Shown here one piece after another: positions 31,183 to 38,412 of a DNA stretch of 53,517 nt. Position numbers and translations under genes: made by a program. The DNA is from Verrucomicrobia bacterium LW23 (GTDB lineage Bacteria; Verrucomicrobiota; Verrucomicrobiia; Methylacidiphilales; UBA1321): contig QAZA01000015.1 in the NCBI GenBank assembly GCA_003054695.1, forward strand, positions 1 to 53,517, in the 5' to 3' direction. The stretch's first letter is position 1. Each line of letters opens with the position of its first letter. Below the pieces are notes generated by a model. It made no database searches, had not been told where the DNA came from, and saw only the letters and a program-made list of their open reading frames with translations.

Positions 31183-31953
31183 TCAGTACGGGATGGAGTC
31201 AAACTCCTCCTGTGCCGCCTCCAGGGCCGCCATCAGGCGTCGGTCATCTGCCGTCGTCTTCGCTTTGGCCTTCGCCTCGGGCAGCCAGCGCTCGATCAGG
31301 CTCTCCACCGCCGACTTCTCCAGGTCGCGTAGTTCGATGCCCGAGTGGCGCCCCACGTGCACTTTCACCGTCTTCCAGTCTTTGCCGTCGGCGCTCTCCT
31401 CCGAAGTGGAACCACCGCTGGGCTGCACCGCGCGGTTGAATTGCGAGTCTTTATCCTGGCGATCCTTGACCCGCACGTACCGACCCGATGGCTGGATCGA
31501 TCCCGTGCGCAGCGGAGTGCACGCGGCAATATTGGCAAAGAGACTGCCATCCTGGTCCGCATGCACAATGACAAGCTGCGCCGTCTTCCCCAGCAGCGAG
31601 TCGGTGTCGAACTCCTCCTGCTCGGCGGACAGCAGATCCCGCCCCATCCAGGCGCGGAGGAACTTACGGAAGGACGCCTTTTCATGCAGACTTGGCGTGA
31701 AGCCGGAGCTCCAAACGAGGAAAGGCGAGCCATCCGCGCGCAACGCGGTAGTTTCGAAGACGAGGCGGAAGATTTCCCGCTCGCCATACTTAGTGGTGAT
31801 CTTCTTGAGTGGGGTGACATCCACACACACGGCGGGGCCGGTGTATTCAGGGTGCGGGGTGAAGGTGTTGCCGTTTTTCTTCGTGAGTTTCATAGGGGTA
31901 GGGGGGGGTAATGTTGGTTGGGGGGACATGGGTCCCAGAAAACGAACCGACAT
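31183..31953 (-). CDS. Phage single-stranded DNA-binding-like protein
   Basis: Up to 256 residues. From Met21 (31893) it reads MKLTKKNGNTFTPHPEYTG and then strands of an OB-like fold ('AVCVDVTPLKKITTKYG', 'FRLVFETTALRADG', 'FTPSLHEKASFRKFLRAW'). A polar linker and a C-terminal acidic tail (AAQEEFDSIPY) follow. Small replication genes placed before helicase and polymerase in phages often encode such ssDNA-binding proteins, and the acidic aromatic tail is typical. Two starts are possible: 31953, which has a motif copy (GTTGACTG) 12 nt upstream, and 31893. First gene of the replication block. Confidence 0.6.
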   Translation of the reverse strand: MSVRFLGPMSPQPTLPPPTPMKLTKKNGNTFTPHPEYTGPAVCVDVTPLKKITTKYGEREIFRLVFETTALRADGSPFLVWSSGFTPSLHEKASFRKFLRAWMGRDLLSAEQEEFDTDSLLGKTAQLVIVHADQDGSLFANIAACTPLRTGSIQPSGRYVRVKDRQDKDSQFNRAVQPSGGSTSEESADGKDWKTVKVHVGRHSGIELRDLEKSAVESLIERWLPEAKAKAKTTADDRRLMAALEAAQEEFDSIPY

Positions 31954-31965
31954 TTGCTTGGATGC

Positions 31966-31973
31966 CAGTCAAC
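31966..31973 (-). promoter_or_regulatory. Start-associated motif, variant GTTGACTG
   Basis: 12 nt before the ATG at 31953. It supports the longer form of the ssDNA-binding-like protein. Confidence 0.4.
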
Positions 31974-32070
31974 GGGAGGCATCTGCAGCGGGTAAGGATG
32001 GGAAGCACACACTTCCATGGCCCGAAGGGAAAAAACTGAACTGAAAACTGAACAACCGAGTACTGTTCGG

Positions 32071-32235
32071 TTAGGGATTCTCTGGGGATTCCTTGAGATA
32101 GCCGCGCCGGCGCAAGTCTTTGCGCATGAGGTCACGCACGTATCGAGAAAAGGCGTCCCCCTCAGCAGAAGCTCGCTTTTTGGCGAGGGCGACATGCTCG
32201 GGATGGAGCGTGACGGAGATTTTGATCAGCTTCAT
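32071..32235 (-). CDS. Ribbon-helix-helix regulator (CopG/Arc-like)
   Basis: A 54-residue protein: MKLIKISVTLHPEHVALAKK, then helices ending in 'AFSRYVRDLMRKDLRRRGYL'. Strand 'KISVTL' plus helix 'PEHVALAKKRA' and helix 'FSRYVRDLMRKDL' is a clear ribbon-helix-helix fold, binding DNA as a dimer through the strand pair. It is divergent from another probable ribbon-helix-helix gene at 32326, with 90 nt between them, a layout like a phage switch. It is the first minus-strand gene of the early side. A weak hairpin (AACCGA/TCGGTT) lies across its stop. Confidence 0.7.
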   Translation of the reverse strand: MKLIKISVTLHPEHVALAKKRASAEGDAFSRYVRDLMRKDLRRRGYLKESPENP

Positions 32236-32325
32236 AGTCATACTATTTCCTACTCCTTCGTACTGTTCAATCGTTTTCTTTCACACCACTTGATTTTCCT
32301 ACCAATAGTGGGATATTATCCCACC
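32236..32325. promoter_or_regulatory. Divergent promoter region with palindromic operator
   Basis: A 17-bp palindrome GTGGGATA-T-TATCCCAC ends 2 nt before the ATG at 32326. A TATTAT inside it can be a -10 box, with TTGATT about 18 nt upstream as -35, so a protein bound to the palindrome would block this promoter and the start codon. The product would be nearly leaderless. Confidence 0.5.
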
Positions 32326-32580
32326 ATGCCTAAGGATAAAATCTCAATTTCGCTCGACGAAGTACTGTCCGTCGCCGCGAACCAACTGGTCGAAGATGGG
32401 GGCGCTGGATCGATGAGCGCCTACATTGAGCAACTGATTGCCCGTGACCTGGCCAAGAAAGGACGCGTCAAACCGGGCGCAAGACCTCCCGATCTTTCTG
32501 ACGTCGTCGACCGACTCGAAAAACTTGAAGCCCGCGTTACCAAACTCGAACGCAAAGGCCCTCGCTCGCCTCAAAGTTAA
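32326..32580 (+). CDS. Ribbon-helix-helix-like regulator with coiled-coil tail
   Basis: An 84-residue protein. It begins MPKDKISISLDEVLSVAANQ and continues with 'SMSAYIEQLIARDLAKKGR'. The strand (KISISL) followed by two helices matches a ribbon-helix-helix domain of slightly longer type. The C-terminal 'DVVDRLEKLEARVTKLERK' is a short coiled coil for assembly. The ATG is directly behind a 17-bp palindrome that could be its own operator. Together with the divergent 54-residue gene it is a good candidate for the lysis-lysogeny switch. The frame is open upstream, but that part is not protein-like. Confidence 0.65.
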   Translation: MPKDKISISLDEVLSVAANQLVEDGGAGSMSAYIEQLIARDLAKKGRVKPGARPPDLSDVVDRLEKLEARVTKLERKGPRSPQS

Positions 32581-32671
32581 CATAGCGACATACTCCCGGC
32601 TCGACAGCCACGATCCAGCGCCGGACTCTCTGCCGCACCTCGAAAGGCCGCTCGGAGGTTGAAGCCACCCC

Positions 32672-32782
32672 TTAAATCAGGCAGGCTTCAACGACACCCC
32701 GGTTGCTGTCCAGGGCCGCCGTTACGCTTGCGGGGTAATTGTACACGCCCCGCTGGTTGATGCTCACAATGTAGCCGCTCAT
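32672..32782 (-). CDS. Possible small phage protein
   Basis: A 36-residue frame, MSGYIVSINQRGVYNYPASV followed by TAALDSNRGVVEACLI. The codon content and pattern of strands look protein-like, though I know no relative. It lies on the minus strand, upstream of the 54-residue regulator, behind an AT-rich stretch that could be a promoter. One arm of the 9-bp inverted repeat overlaps its last codons. Confidence 0.35.
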   Translation of the reverse strand: MSGYIVSINQRGVYNYPASVTAALDSNRGVVEACLI

Positions 32783-32964
32783 ATAGTGACCACGCAATTA
32801 CTTTTTTACTATACGAGCGAATACGTAAAAAGTCGCCAGGGACATTGGCTGTCCCATGCCCCTGCCTGTTGGGTGTACGGACGCATAGTCACCACAAAAT
32901 ATAGGGGTCGCAAACGGGAACAATTTTGCAGTTCTCGGAAGTATGTGTCCGATCCGACCCGTTG

Positions 32965-32972
32965 GTTGACAT
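32965..32972 (+). promoter_or_regulatory. Start-associated motif, variant GTTGACAT (plus strand)
   Basis: 12 nt before the ATG at 32985. It is the only plus-strand copy with a start codon at the right place. Confidence 0.55.
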
Positions 32973-32984
32973 GCCATCGGGCAT

Positions 32985-33212
32985 ATGATCGGAATCAAAA
33001 ATCCCGCAGAAATGTCTCCCGCCGAGCGGGGAATCGAAATCGCCACCATCCTCGCTCGCGGATTCCTGGACCTTCAAGTGCGCAAAGCGCAAGCGCAAAC
33101 CATTGATGATCTGGAACTTAAATCCGCGCCGTTAACCGAGAGTTGCCTTGAGCTTTGCGGCCACTCAAGCCCTCATGGCGTTGTCCACCTGAACCAGGAG
33201 ACAACGCTATGA
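32985..33212 (+). CDS. Small protein heading the DUF2924-recombinase operon
   Basis: A 75-residue protein. The segment 'MSPAERGIEIATILARGFLDLQVR' is typical of short proteins that precede DUF2924 and large serine recombinase genes in prophages and islands ('MSPEER...iAaILA.G.lrLr'). A function has not been assigned in that family as far as I know. The last 30 residues are Ser/His/Cys-rich. The stop overlaps the start of the DUF2924 gene (ATGA), so the four genes to 35714 form one tightly coupled operon. Confidence 0.65.
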   Translation: MIGIKNPAEMSPAERGIEIATILARGFLDLQVRKAQAQTIDDLELKSAPLTESCLELCGHSSPHGVVHLNQETTL

Positions 33213-33742
33213 CAGATCCAACTACCATCGATCACGCCGCCATCGCCCGGCAAGTTGCCGAGCTTGAGTTCCTTACCGTCAACGAGTTGCAACGCAAATG
33301 GGAGGAGGTATGGAATGAACCATGCCGTTCCCGCAACAAAGTCTACCTCCGCAAACGCGTTGCCTGGAAGATCCAGGCGAATGTCTACGGCGGCATTTCC
33401 CAGCGCGCCCTGGAACGCGCCCGGGAACTGGCAGACGAAACCTTGCTGAAGATCCGCAACCCGGCTCCTTTCCGGCCGATGGTGTCGGTTCCTCGCATCG
33501 TGGCGACGGGGCCGGGGGCAACAGCGGAATCGGTGCCGCCCCATTCCACTGGAATCCCGGCGCCAGGCTCCATCATCACCCGCAACTATAAGGGCCGCAA
33601 ACTCTTGGTAACCGTCCTGGAGAAAGGCTTCGAGTTTGAAGGTATCCACTACAGAAGCCTCTCCGCCGTGGCGAAGGCCGTCACCGGGACCAACTGGAAT
33701 GGTCGCCTCTTTTTCCGACTCGACAATAAGGAGGCCGCATGA
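33209..33742 (+). CDS. DUF2924 family protein
   Basis: A 177-residue protein of the DUF2924 family, found almost always next to large serine recombinases. Seen here: 'QVAELEFLTVNELQRKWEEV', 'RNKVYLRKRVAWKIQANVYG', and the C-terminal repeat-like 'GSIITRNYKGRKLLVTVLEK' with 'YRSLSAVAKAVTGTNWNG'. The last part resembles a DNA-binding module. A role as directionality factor or recombination partner is plausible from gene order, but it is not shown. A GGAGAC precedes the ATG at 33209; both ends overlap its neighbours by 4 nt. Confidence 0.85.
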   Translation: MTDPTTIDHAAIARQVAELEFLTVNELQRKWEEVWNEPCRSRNKVYLRKRVAWKIQANVYGGISQRALERARELADETLLKIRNPAPFRPMVSVPRIVATGPGATAESVPPHSTGIPAPGSIITRNYKGRKLLVTVLEKGFEFEGIHYRSLSAVAKAVTGTNWNGRLFFRLDNKEAA

Positions 33743-35361
33743 ACGTGACGGCAAGCAGCAAAAAGCCCGGCGCTATACCGGGCAGTGGGACGACGCAAAA
33801 GCTCATCCGCTGCGCCATATACACGCGCAAGTCGACAGACGAAGGCCTCAACATGGAGTTCAACAGCCTCGACGCCCAGCGGGAGGCGGCAGAGGCCTTT
33901 ATCCTTTCCCAGCGCCAGGAAGGCTGGGCCGCGTTACCCGAATTCTACGACGACGGCGGCTTTTCCGGCGGCACAATGGAACGGCCCGCCCTCCGTCGCC
34001 TACTGGCCGACGTGGAGGCCCGCAAAGTTGACGCCATCGTGGTGTACAAGGTCGATCGGCTCTCCCGCAGCCTGATGGATTTCAGCCGGATCATGGAGAC
34101 TTTGGATCGCTACGGGTGCTCCTTTGTTTCCGTCACCCAGCAATTCAACACCACCCATTCCATGGGCCGGTTGACGCTCAATATCCTGCTATCCTTCGCC
34201 CAGTTTGAACGCGAAATTATCTCCGAACGCACCCGGGACAAGATGCGCGCGGCTCGGCAGAAAGGCAAGTGGGTCGGTGGCGGACTCATCCTCGGATATG
34301 ACCTGGATTACGAGCGAAAGCGCCTGGTGGTTAATGAAGACGAGGCGGAACGGGTGCGCGCGATTTTCGGGCTATTCCTGGAACTGCGCAGCGTCATGGC
34401 CACGGTACAAGAACTCAATCGCCGCGGATGGCCCCGGAAGACGTGGACCGGCAAGACTGGACGCCTTTGCGGTGGCGGGCCGTGGACCAAAACGAATCTG
34501 CATGGCCTGCTTGCCAACGCGCACTACGCGGGCAAGGTAGATTACCAGGGGGCAATATTTGCAGGGGAGCAGGGTGCCATCGTCTCGGCCGAGGTATGGG
34601 CCGACGTCCAGGGTTTACTCGCGCCTCGGACGGGGAAGGGTTCCGCCATTTTTTCGCCCGCTGAATCATCACGGTCATCCGCCCTCCTGCGGGGCATACT
34701 TAAGTGCGGCAGTTGCGACTGCACCATGCAACCCACTTACACAAGCAAAGGCAACACGCGCTATCGATACTACGTCTGCCAGAACGCGGCAAAGCGGGGA
34801 CGTGCATGCTGTCCCACCCGCTCCATTCCGGCCGGGCAGATTGAGGGCTTTGTAGTTGAGCGGATTGCAGTCATTGGGGCGGACCGAAAGTTGATCGCCG
34901 AAGTGGAGACGCAGGCACGGAAGCAGAGGGATGAGCGCCTTGTCTCTCTGGTCGCGGAGAAGGCGCAACTGGAAAAGGCCCTACGCCAACATGCCCGGAC
35001 GATCGCGGCGCTTTCGGAGTCACCTCGTAAGCCTGGGCCACATACACGAACGCCAGCACCCGACCCAACGGAACAGATCGCGGGGTTGGAATCGCAAATT
35101 CGCGCCGCGGAGTCCCGCTTGGCGGAAATTGCAACACAGATTCCCGCTCTACAATCGCTCCATATCTCCCGTGAAGGCATCGCCCGTGCGTTGGCCAACT
35201 TCCGGGAGGCTTTCGAGTCACTGCCTCCGGGTGATCGCCAACGTCTCCTGTCGCTGCTGTTGGAAACCGTGGTTTATGACGGCCCTAAGGGGACTGTAGC
35301 TATATCCTTCCGCCCCACCGGAATCCAAACGCTGAACAATTCTATCCTGCCACAATCATGA
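33739..35361 (+). CDS. Large serine recombinase (integrase)
   Basis: A 540-residue recombinase. The N-terminal resolvase domain has the nucleophile Ser32 in 'CAIYTRKSTDEG' and the following 'SLDAQREAAEAFI', 'VVYKVDRLSRSLMDFSRIME' and 'FAQFEREIISERTRDKM'. The recombinase domain follows ('NRRGWPRKTW...'), then a zinc ribbon ('LKCGSCDCTMQ...YYVCQNAAKRGRACC', given in part) and a coiled coil at about 390-470. Such enzymes join attP and attB without host help. The operon start carries the phage-type start motif, so I take it to be the integrase of this prophage; no att sites could be found by eye. Confidence 0.92.
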   Translation: MNVTASSKKPGAIPGSGTTQKLIRCAIYTRKSTDEGLNMEFNSLDAQREAAEAFILSQRQEGWAALPEFYDDGGFSGGTMERPALRRLLADVEARKVDAIVVYKVDRLSRSLMDFSRIMETLDRYGCSFVSVTQQFNTTHSMGRLTLNILLSFAQFEREIISERTRDKMRAARQKGKWVGGGLILGYDLDYERKRLVVNEDEAERVRAIFGLFLELRSVMATVQELNRRGWPRKTWTGKTGRLCGGGPWTKTNLHGLLANAHYAGKVDYQGAIFAGEQGAIVSAEVWADVQGLLAPRTGKGSAIFSPAESSRSSALLRGILKCGSCDCTMQPTYTSKGNTRYRYYVCQNAAKRGRACCPTRSIPAGQIEGFVVERIAVIGADRKLIAEVETQARKQRDERLVSLVAEKAQLEKALRQHARTIAALSESPRKPGPHTRTPAPDPTEQIAGLESQIRAAESRLAEIATQIPALQSLHISREGIARALANFREAFESLPPGDRQRLLSLLLETVVYDGPKGTVAISFRPTGIQTLNNSILPQS

Positions 35362-35714
35362 AAATCGAAACTCAAATCGCCTTCACCCGAGGCAAAGCCG
35401 GCCGGAAACAGATTGCCGCCGGCGCTGCTGCTCCAACCGCGCCGCCTCCCGACCCGATCCCTCGTGTCGCGTGCCTCATGGCACTCGCCATCCACTTCGA
35501 CGGGCTCATCCGCGCTGGGACTGTTCGCGACTATGCGGATTTAGCCCGGTTGGGCGGGGTTTCGCGAGCGCGGATTACGCAGATTATGGGGCTGTTGAAC
35601 TTGCCGCCGTGGGAGCAGGAGAGGCTCTTGTTTTTGGAGGGCGGAGTCGATAGGATCACGGAAAGAGAACTTCGTGGTGGTAATCGCGTGAGAGTCTGGG
35701 TGCTACGGCGCTAG
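35358..35714 (+). CDS. HTH protein of the recombinase operon
   Basis: A 118-residue protein. Its central part has a helix-turn-helix: 'RDYADLARLGGVSRARITQI', then 'MGLLNLPPWEQERLLFL'. Similar small proteins often follow large serine recombinases of the DUF2924 type and may guide or regulate integration. It overlaps the recombinase stop by 4 nt (ATGA). The first 35 residues are Ala/Pro-rich and probably flexible. It is the last gene of the prophage on this side. Confidence 0.75.
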   Translation: MKIETQIAFTRGKAGRKQIAAGAAAPTAPPPDPIPRVACLMALAIHFDGLIRAGTVRDYADLARLGGVSRARITQIMGLLNLPPWEQERLLFLEGGVDRITERELRGGNRVRVWVLRR

Positions 35715-35817
35715 TAGTCGGCATGTGAGTTGGATTGCGGCATTGTTTGCGAAAAGCGGCATAAAACTGGAACAATATAGGCTTTTGGCGAGCCGTAGGC
35801 ACTGATTATCGATATGT

Positions 35818-35823
35818 TACAAT
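35818..35823 (+). promoter_or_regulatory. Possible extended -10 promoter of pglZ-brxL
   Basis: TGTTACAAT ending at 35823 is an extended -10 box about 100 nt before the pglZ start. No good -35 is seen. Confidence 0.25.
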
Positions 35824-35919
35824 GGTATTGGGGTTTTTACATAGTACTCCGATCTCAACTCGTGGTATACCCAAGATGGTTGTCGGATCAAACGACGGCC
35901 TATTCGACACGCTCTGAGC

Positions 35920-38412
35920 ATGAAACGCATCCACGAAAGTTTAAACCAAGCCTTCCAGCGTCATCGCATGGTTTTTTGGTATGATCCGGCCGAGGAATGG
36001 CGAATGGCTTTCGACGCCTTTGAAGGCGAGAAAGTGGACAAGCTCATTCTCCGCAACAACGAGTTTGGGTTGAAAGTTCGATTGTTGACCGGGGAACCGT
36101 CAGGACGTTTTTTGGTTTACTCTCCTGCCGCACGTCCAGCAGACCTTGAAAACTGGCTGCTCGATCTGCTTCTGCAGGGGCATGAATTCAAGGCCGACCG
36201 AGCATCGCTCGCGCTGCAAGAGGTTGGGCTGCCGTATGAATTCCGGCCTTTGGCTGAGCAGCATGTAGAGTTTTTCAAGGAAGCGAAGCGGGTTCAGGCG
36301 CTAAAAGAGATTGTTTCGAAAGAAGACGGCCCATCGGAGCTGCGGTTGAAAATGATGGGCGTGCTCGCTGGGACGACGGTCAATCTCGACGCTATTCTGT
36401 TCGAATTTCTTAAGCGTTTGGTGGACGACGGGATTATTGATCCCGTCGAAGTCGCCTTCGGACGGTTCGCCCTTGTCGAGCCGTTTTGGAAGGAAGCGGG
36501 GCGTATGTTTAGCTACTTATCAGCCACCCCATCCCTCAGGGACTTCGCTGTAATGCTGTTCCGTGGAGCAAACCCTCTTGACACGTCCATTCCCCTTTCG
36601 GCGCACTCAAAAGTTTTCCTGCAGCGCTGGAAAGATAGCCAGTCGCACAGCCGATATTATCGCCAGTTGGCGGCGAAGCTGGAGGCTGAATTTCAGATCG
36701 CATCACAACTTGATAATGCTGGAGAAAAACTGGATCTCGGCGAGGAAGATACCTTCGAGATATTCGAAAGGTTCCTCATTCATCGTCTTTGTCGCGCATT
36801 TGAGGCCGGTGCAAGAGCGGACGAGATCCTTAATCGCATCCAAATCCGGCGGCACTCTTTTTGGTTTTCCGACCACGTGCACGGTTATGGCGTTATCCAA
36901 CAAGCCGTCGAGCTCCGGGAATTGATCGCATCGGCTGAGTTAAGCGTGGATTCAATCGATACCGGAGTTAAGCGCTATCGGTCGAGTTGGTGGAAAATCG
37001 ACCGGGCTTACCGAAAGGTCTGTTTTCATCTGCGTCGTTACGGGCAGGTGAACGTGATGGAAAAACTCTCCGACTGGGTTGGCAAGGCGTATGTAAACAA
37101 TTTCCTGCTGCCTCTTGCGGACCGATGGAGTGATCGGGTACGAGATCTGGAAAAGTGGTCCTGCGACTCGATTCCAGCACAACGGCGCTTTTTTAACATC
37201 TGGGTCGCTCCCATCCGGGATAAGGGGCAAAAGGTGTTTGTCATTGTGTCCGACGCTCTACGGTATGAGGCGGCTGCGGAGTTTGTGGAGCGAATTAATT
37301 CCGAGAACCGATTTACCGCGGAACTCCACGCGGTGTTCGCATCGCTGCCATCGCATACCCAATTGGGAATGGCGTCATTACTCCCAGGCAATGATCTCTC
37401 TTTAGATCCGAACAACGGCACCGCCACCGTCGACGGAAGAAGCGCGACTGGAACGGATAACCGAAATGAAATTTTGCGTCGGGCTTTGGATGGCTGCGGA
37501 ACGGCTATTCAGGCGGAGAAATTCCTGGAGCTGAATACGAAGGTAGAAGGACGCACTCTCATGCGGGAAAATAACGTCATCTACATCTTCCACAATCTCA
37601 TCGACAAAGTGGGAGACTCTACCACCACGGAAGCGAAAACGGTGGATGCAGTGGAGCAAGCTTTCGAGGAACTCCTTCAGATCGTCAAAAAAGTGGCGAA
37701 TATCAACGCCAACAACATGCTTCTCGTGTCGGATCACGGCTTCCTGTTTCAGCAGGATCCGGTGGCGGAAAGCGATGACACGATGTTTCCTGTGGCGAAG
37801 GAATGGTTTTTTCGAAGCCGCCGTTTTGCCATCGGGAAGGAAATCGATTCTTCCCCAAGAACCAAGATTTTTAATGCCTCTGAACTCAATCTTCCCGGCG
37901 AATGGGCATGCGCCTTTCCGACGTCACTCGGCCGCTTTCCTATTCAGGGATCCGGCAAGCGTTTCGTTCATGGCGGATTTAGCCTGCAGGAGGTCGTCGT
38001 ACCCGTGGTTCACATCCATAAAGCCCGTGTGGACGATACCGGACGCGTGAATGTCGAATTCATGCGGGTTCCCAACAAGATCACTACCGGCCAGGTGGCG
38101 CTGTCAGTATTTCAGGAGAAGCCCGTCACGGCAAAACTGCTTCCACGTGACCTCCGAGTGGGTGTCTTCGCGAAGGACGGAACCGTCATTTCCGAAATCA
38201 AAACCCTCAAATGTGACTGGCCTGATGAAGATGCCCGCAAGCGGGAATTGAGCGTGGTTCTCGTTCTTTCTAAGATATCCGACACCTACAACAACAAGGA
38301 TGTAGAAATCCGTTTGGAAGAGACTCTCCCTGGAACCTCTCAGTCTGTGACCTACAAAAGTCACACATTGAAGTTGCAGAAGCCCTTCACCAGTGACTTT
38401 GATGAATTCTGA
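35920..38412 (+). CDS. pglZ: BREX alkaline-phosphatase-like protein PglZ
   Basis: An 830-residue PglZ, one of the core BREX proteins, with a phosphatase-superfamily domain. It starts 'MKRIHESLNQAFQRHRMVFW' with 'YDPAEEWR', the usual N-terminus. At about residue 440 is 'VFVIVSDALRYEAAAEFVER', the metal-binding start of the phosphatase domain, and later 'NMLLVSDHGFLFQ', which supplies more metal ligands. The length is normal for type 1. In BREX it works with BrxC and PglX in methylation and exclusion. It is followed by brxL with an overlap of 11 nt. Both are inverted relative to the usual single-direction operon. Confidence 0.92.
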   Translation: MKRIHESLNQAFQRHRMVFWYDPAEEWRMAFDAFEGEKVDKLILRNNEFGLKVRLLTGEPSGRFLVYSPAARPADLENWLLDLLLQGHEFKADRASLALQEVGLPYEFRPLAEQHVEFFKEAKRVQALKEIVSKEDGPSELRLKMMGVLAGTTVNLDAILFEFLKRLVDDGIIDPVEVAFGRFALVEPFWKEAGRMFSYLSATPSLRDFAVMLFRGANPLDTSIPLSAHSKVFLQRWKDSQSHSRYYRQLAAKLEAEFQIASQLDNAGEKLDLGEEDTFEIFERFLIHRLCRAFEAGARADEILNRIQIRRHSFWFSDHVHGYGVIQQAVELRELIASAELSVDSIDTGVKRYRSSWWKIDRAYRKVCFHLRRYGQVNVMEKLSDWVGKAYVNNFLLPLADRWSDRVRDLEKWSCDSIPAQRRFFNIWVAPIRDKGQKVFVIVSDALRYEAAAEFVERINSENRFTAELHAVFASLPSHTQLGMASLLPGNDLSLDPNNGTATVDGRSATGTDNRNEILRRALDGCGTAIQAEKFLELNTKVEGRTLMRENNVIYIFHNLIDKVGDSTTTEAKTVDAVEQAFEELLQIVKKVANINANNMLLVSDHGFLFQQDPVAESDDTMFPVAKEWFFRSRRFAIGKEIDSSPRTKIFNASELNLPGEWACAFPTSLGRFPIQGSGKRFVHGGFSLQEVVVPVVHIHKARVDDTGRVNVEFMRVPNKITTGQVALSVFQEKPVTAKLLPRDLRVGVFAKDGTVISEIKTLKCDWPDEDARKRELSVVLVLSKISDTYNNKDVEIRLEETLPGTSQSVTYKSHTLKLQKPFTSDFDEF

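Larger units (their letters stand above)
32581..32984. other. Stretch between regulator and recombinase operon
   Basis: It holds a perfect 9-bp inverted repeat (GTTGAAGCC at 32658-32666 with GGCTTCAAC at 32684-32692), the 36-residue frame at 32672-32782, and an AT-rich piece at about 32795-32830 that could hold promoters for both directions. Confidence 0.4.

Noticed and set aside
23379-32340. Shared ATGCCTAAGGATAA at about 23380 and 32326 as attachment or regulatory repeats
   Set aside because: Only 14 bp, inside two different reading frames, with no similarity in the flanks.
3843-35919. attL/attR direct repeats of the prophage
   Set aside because: Comparing 3843-4261 with 35715-35919 by eye gave only scattered 7-mers such as GCGGCAT; no core could be supported.
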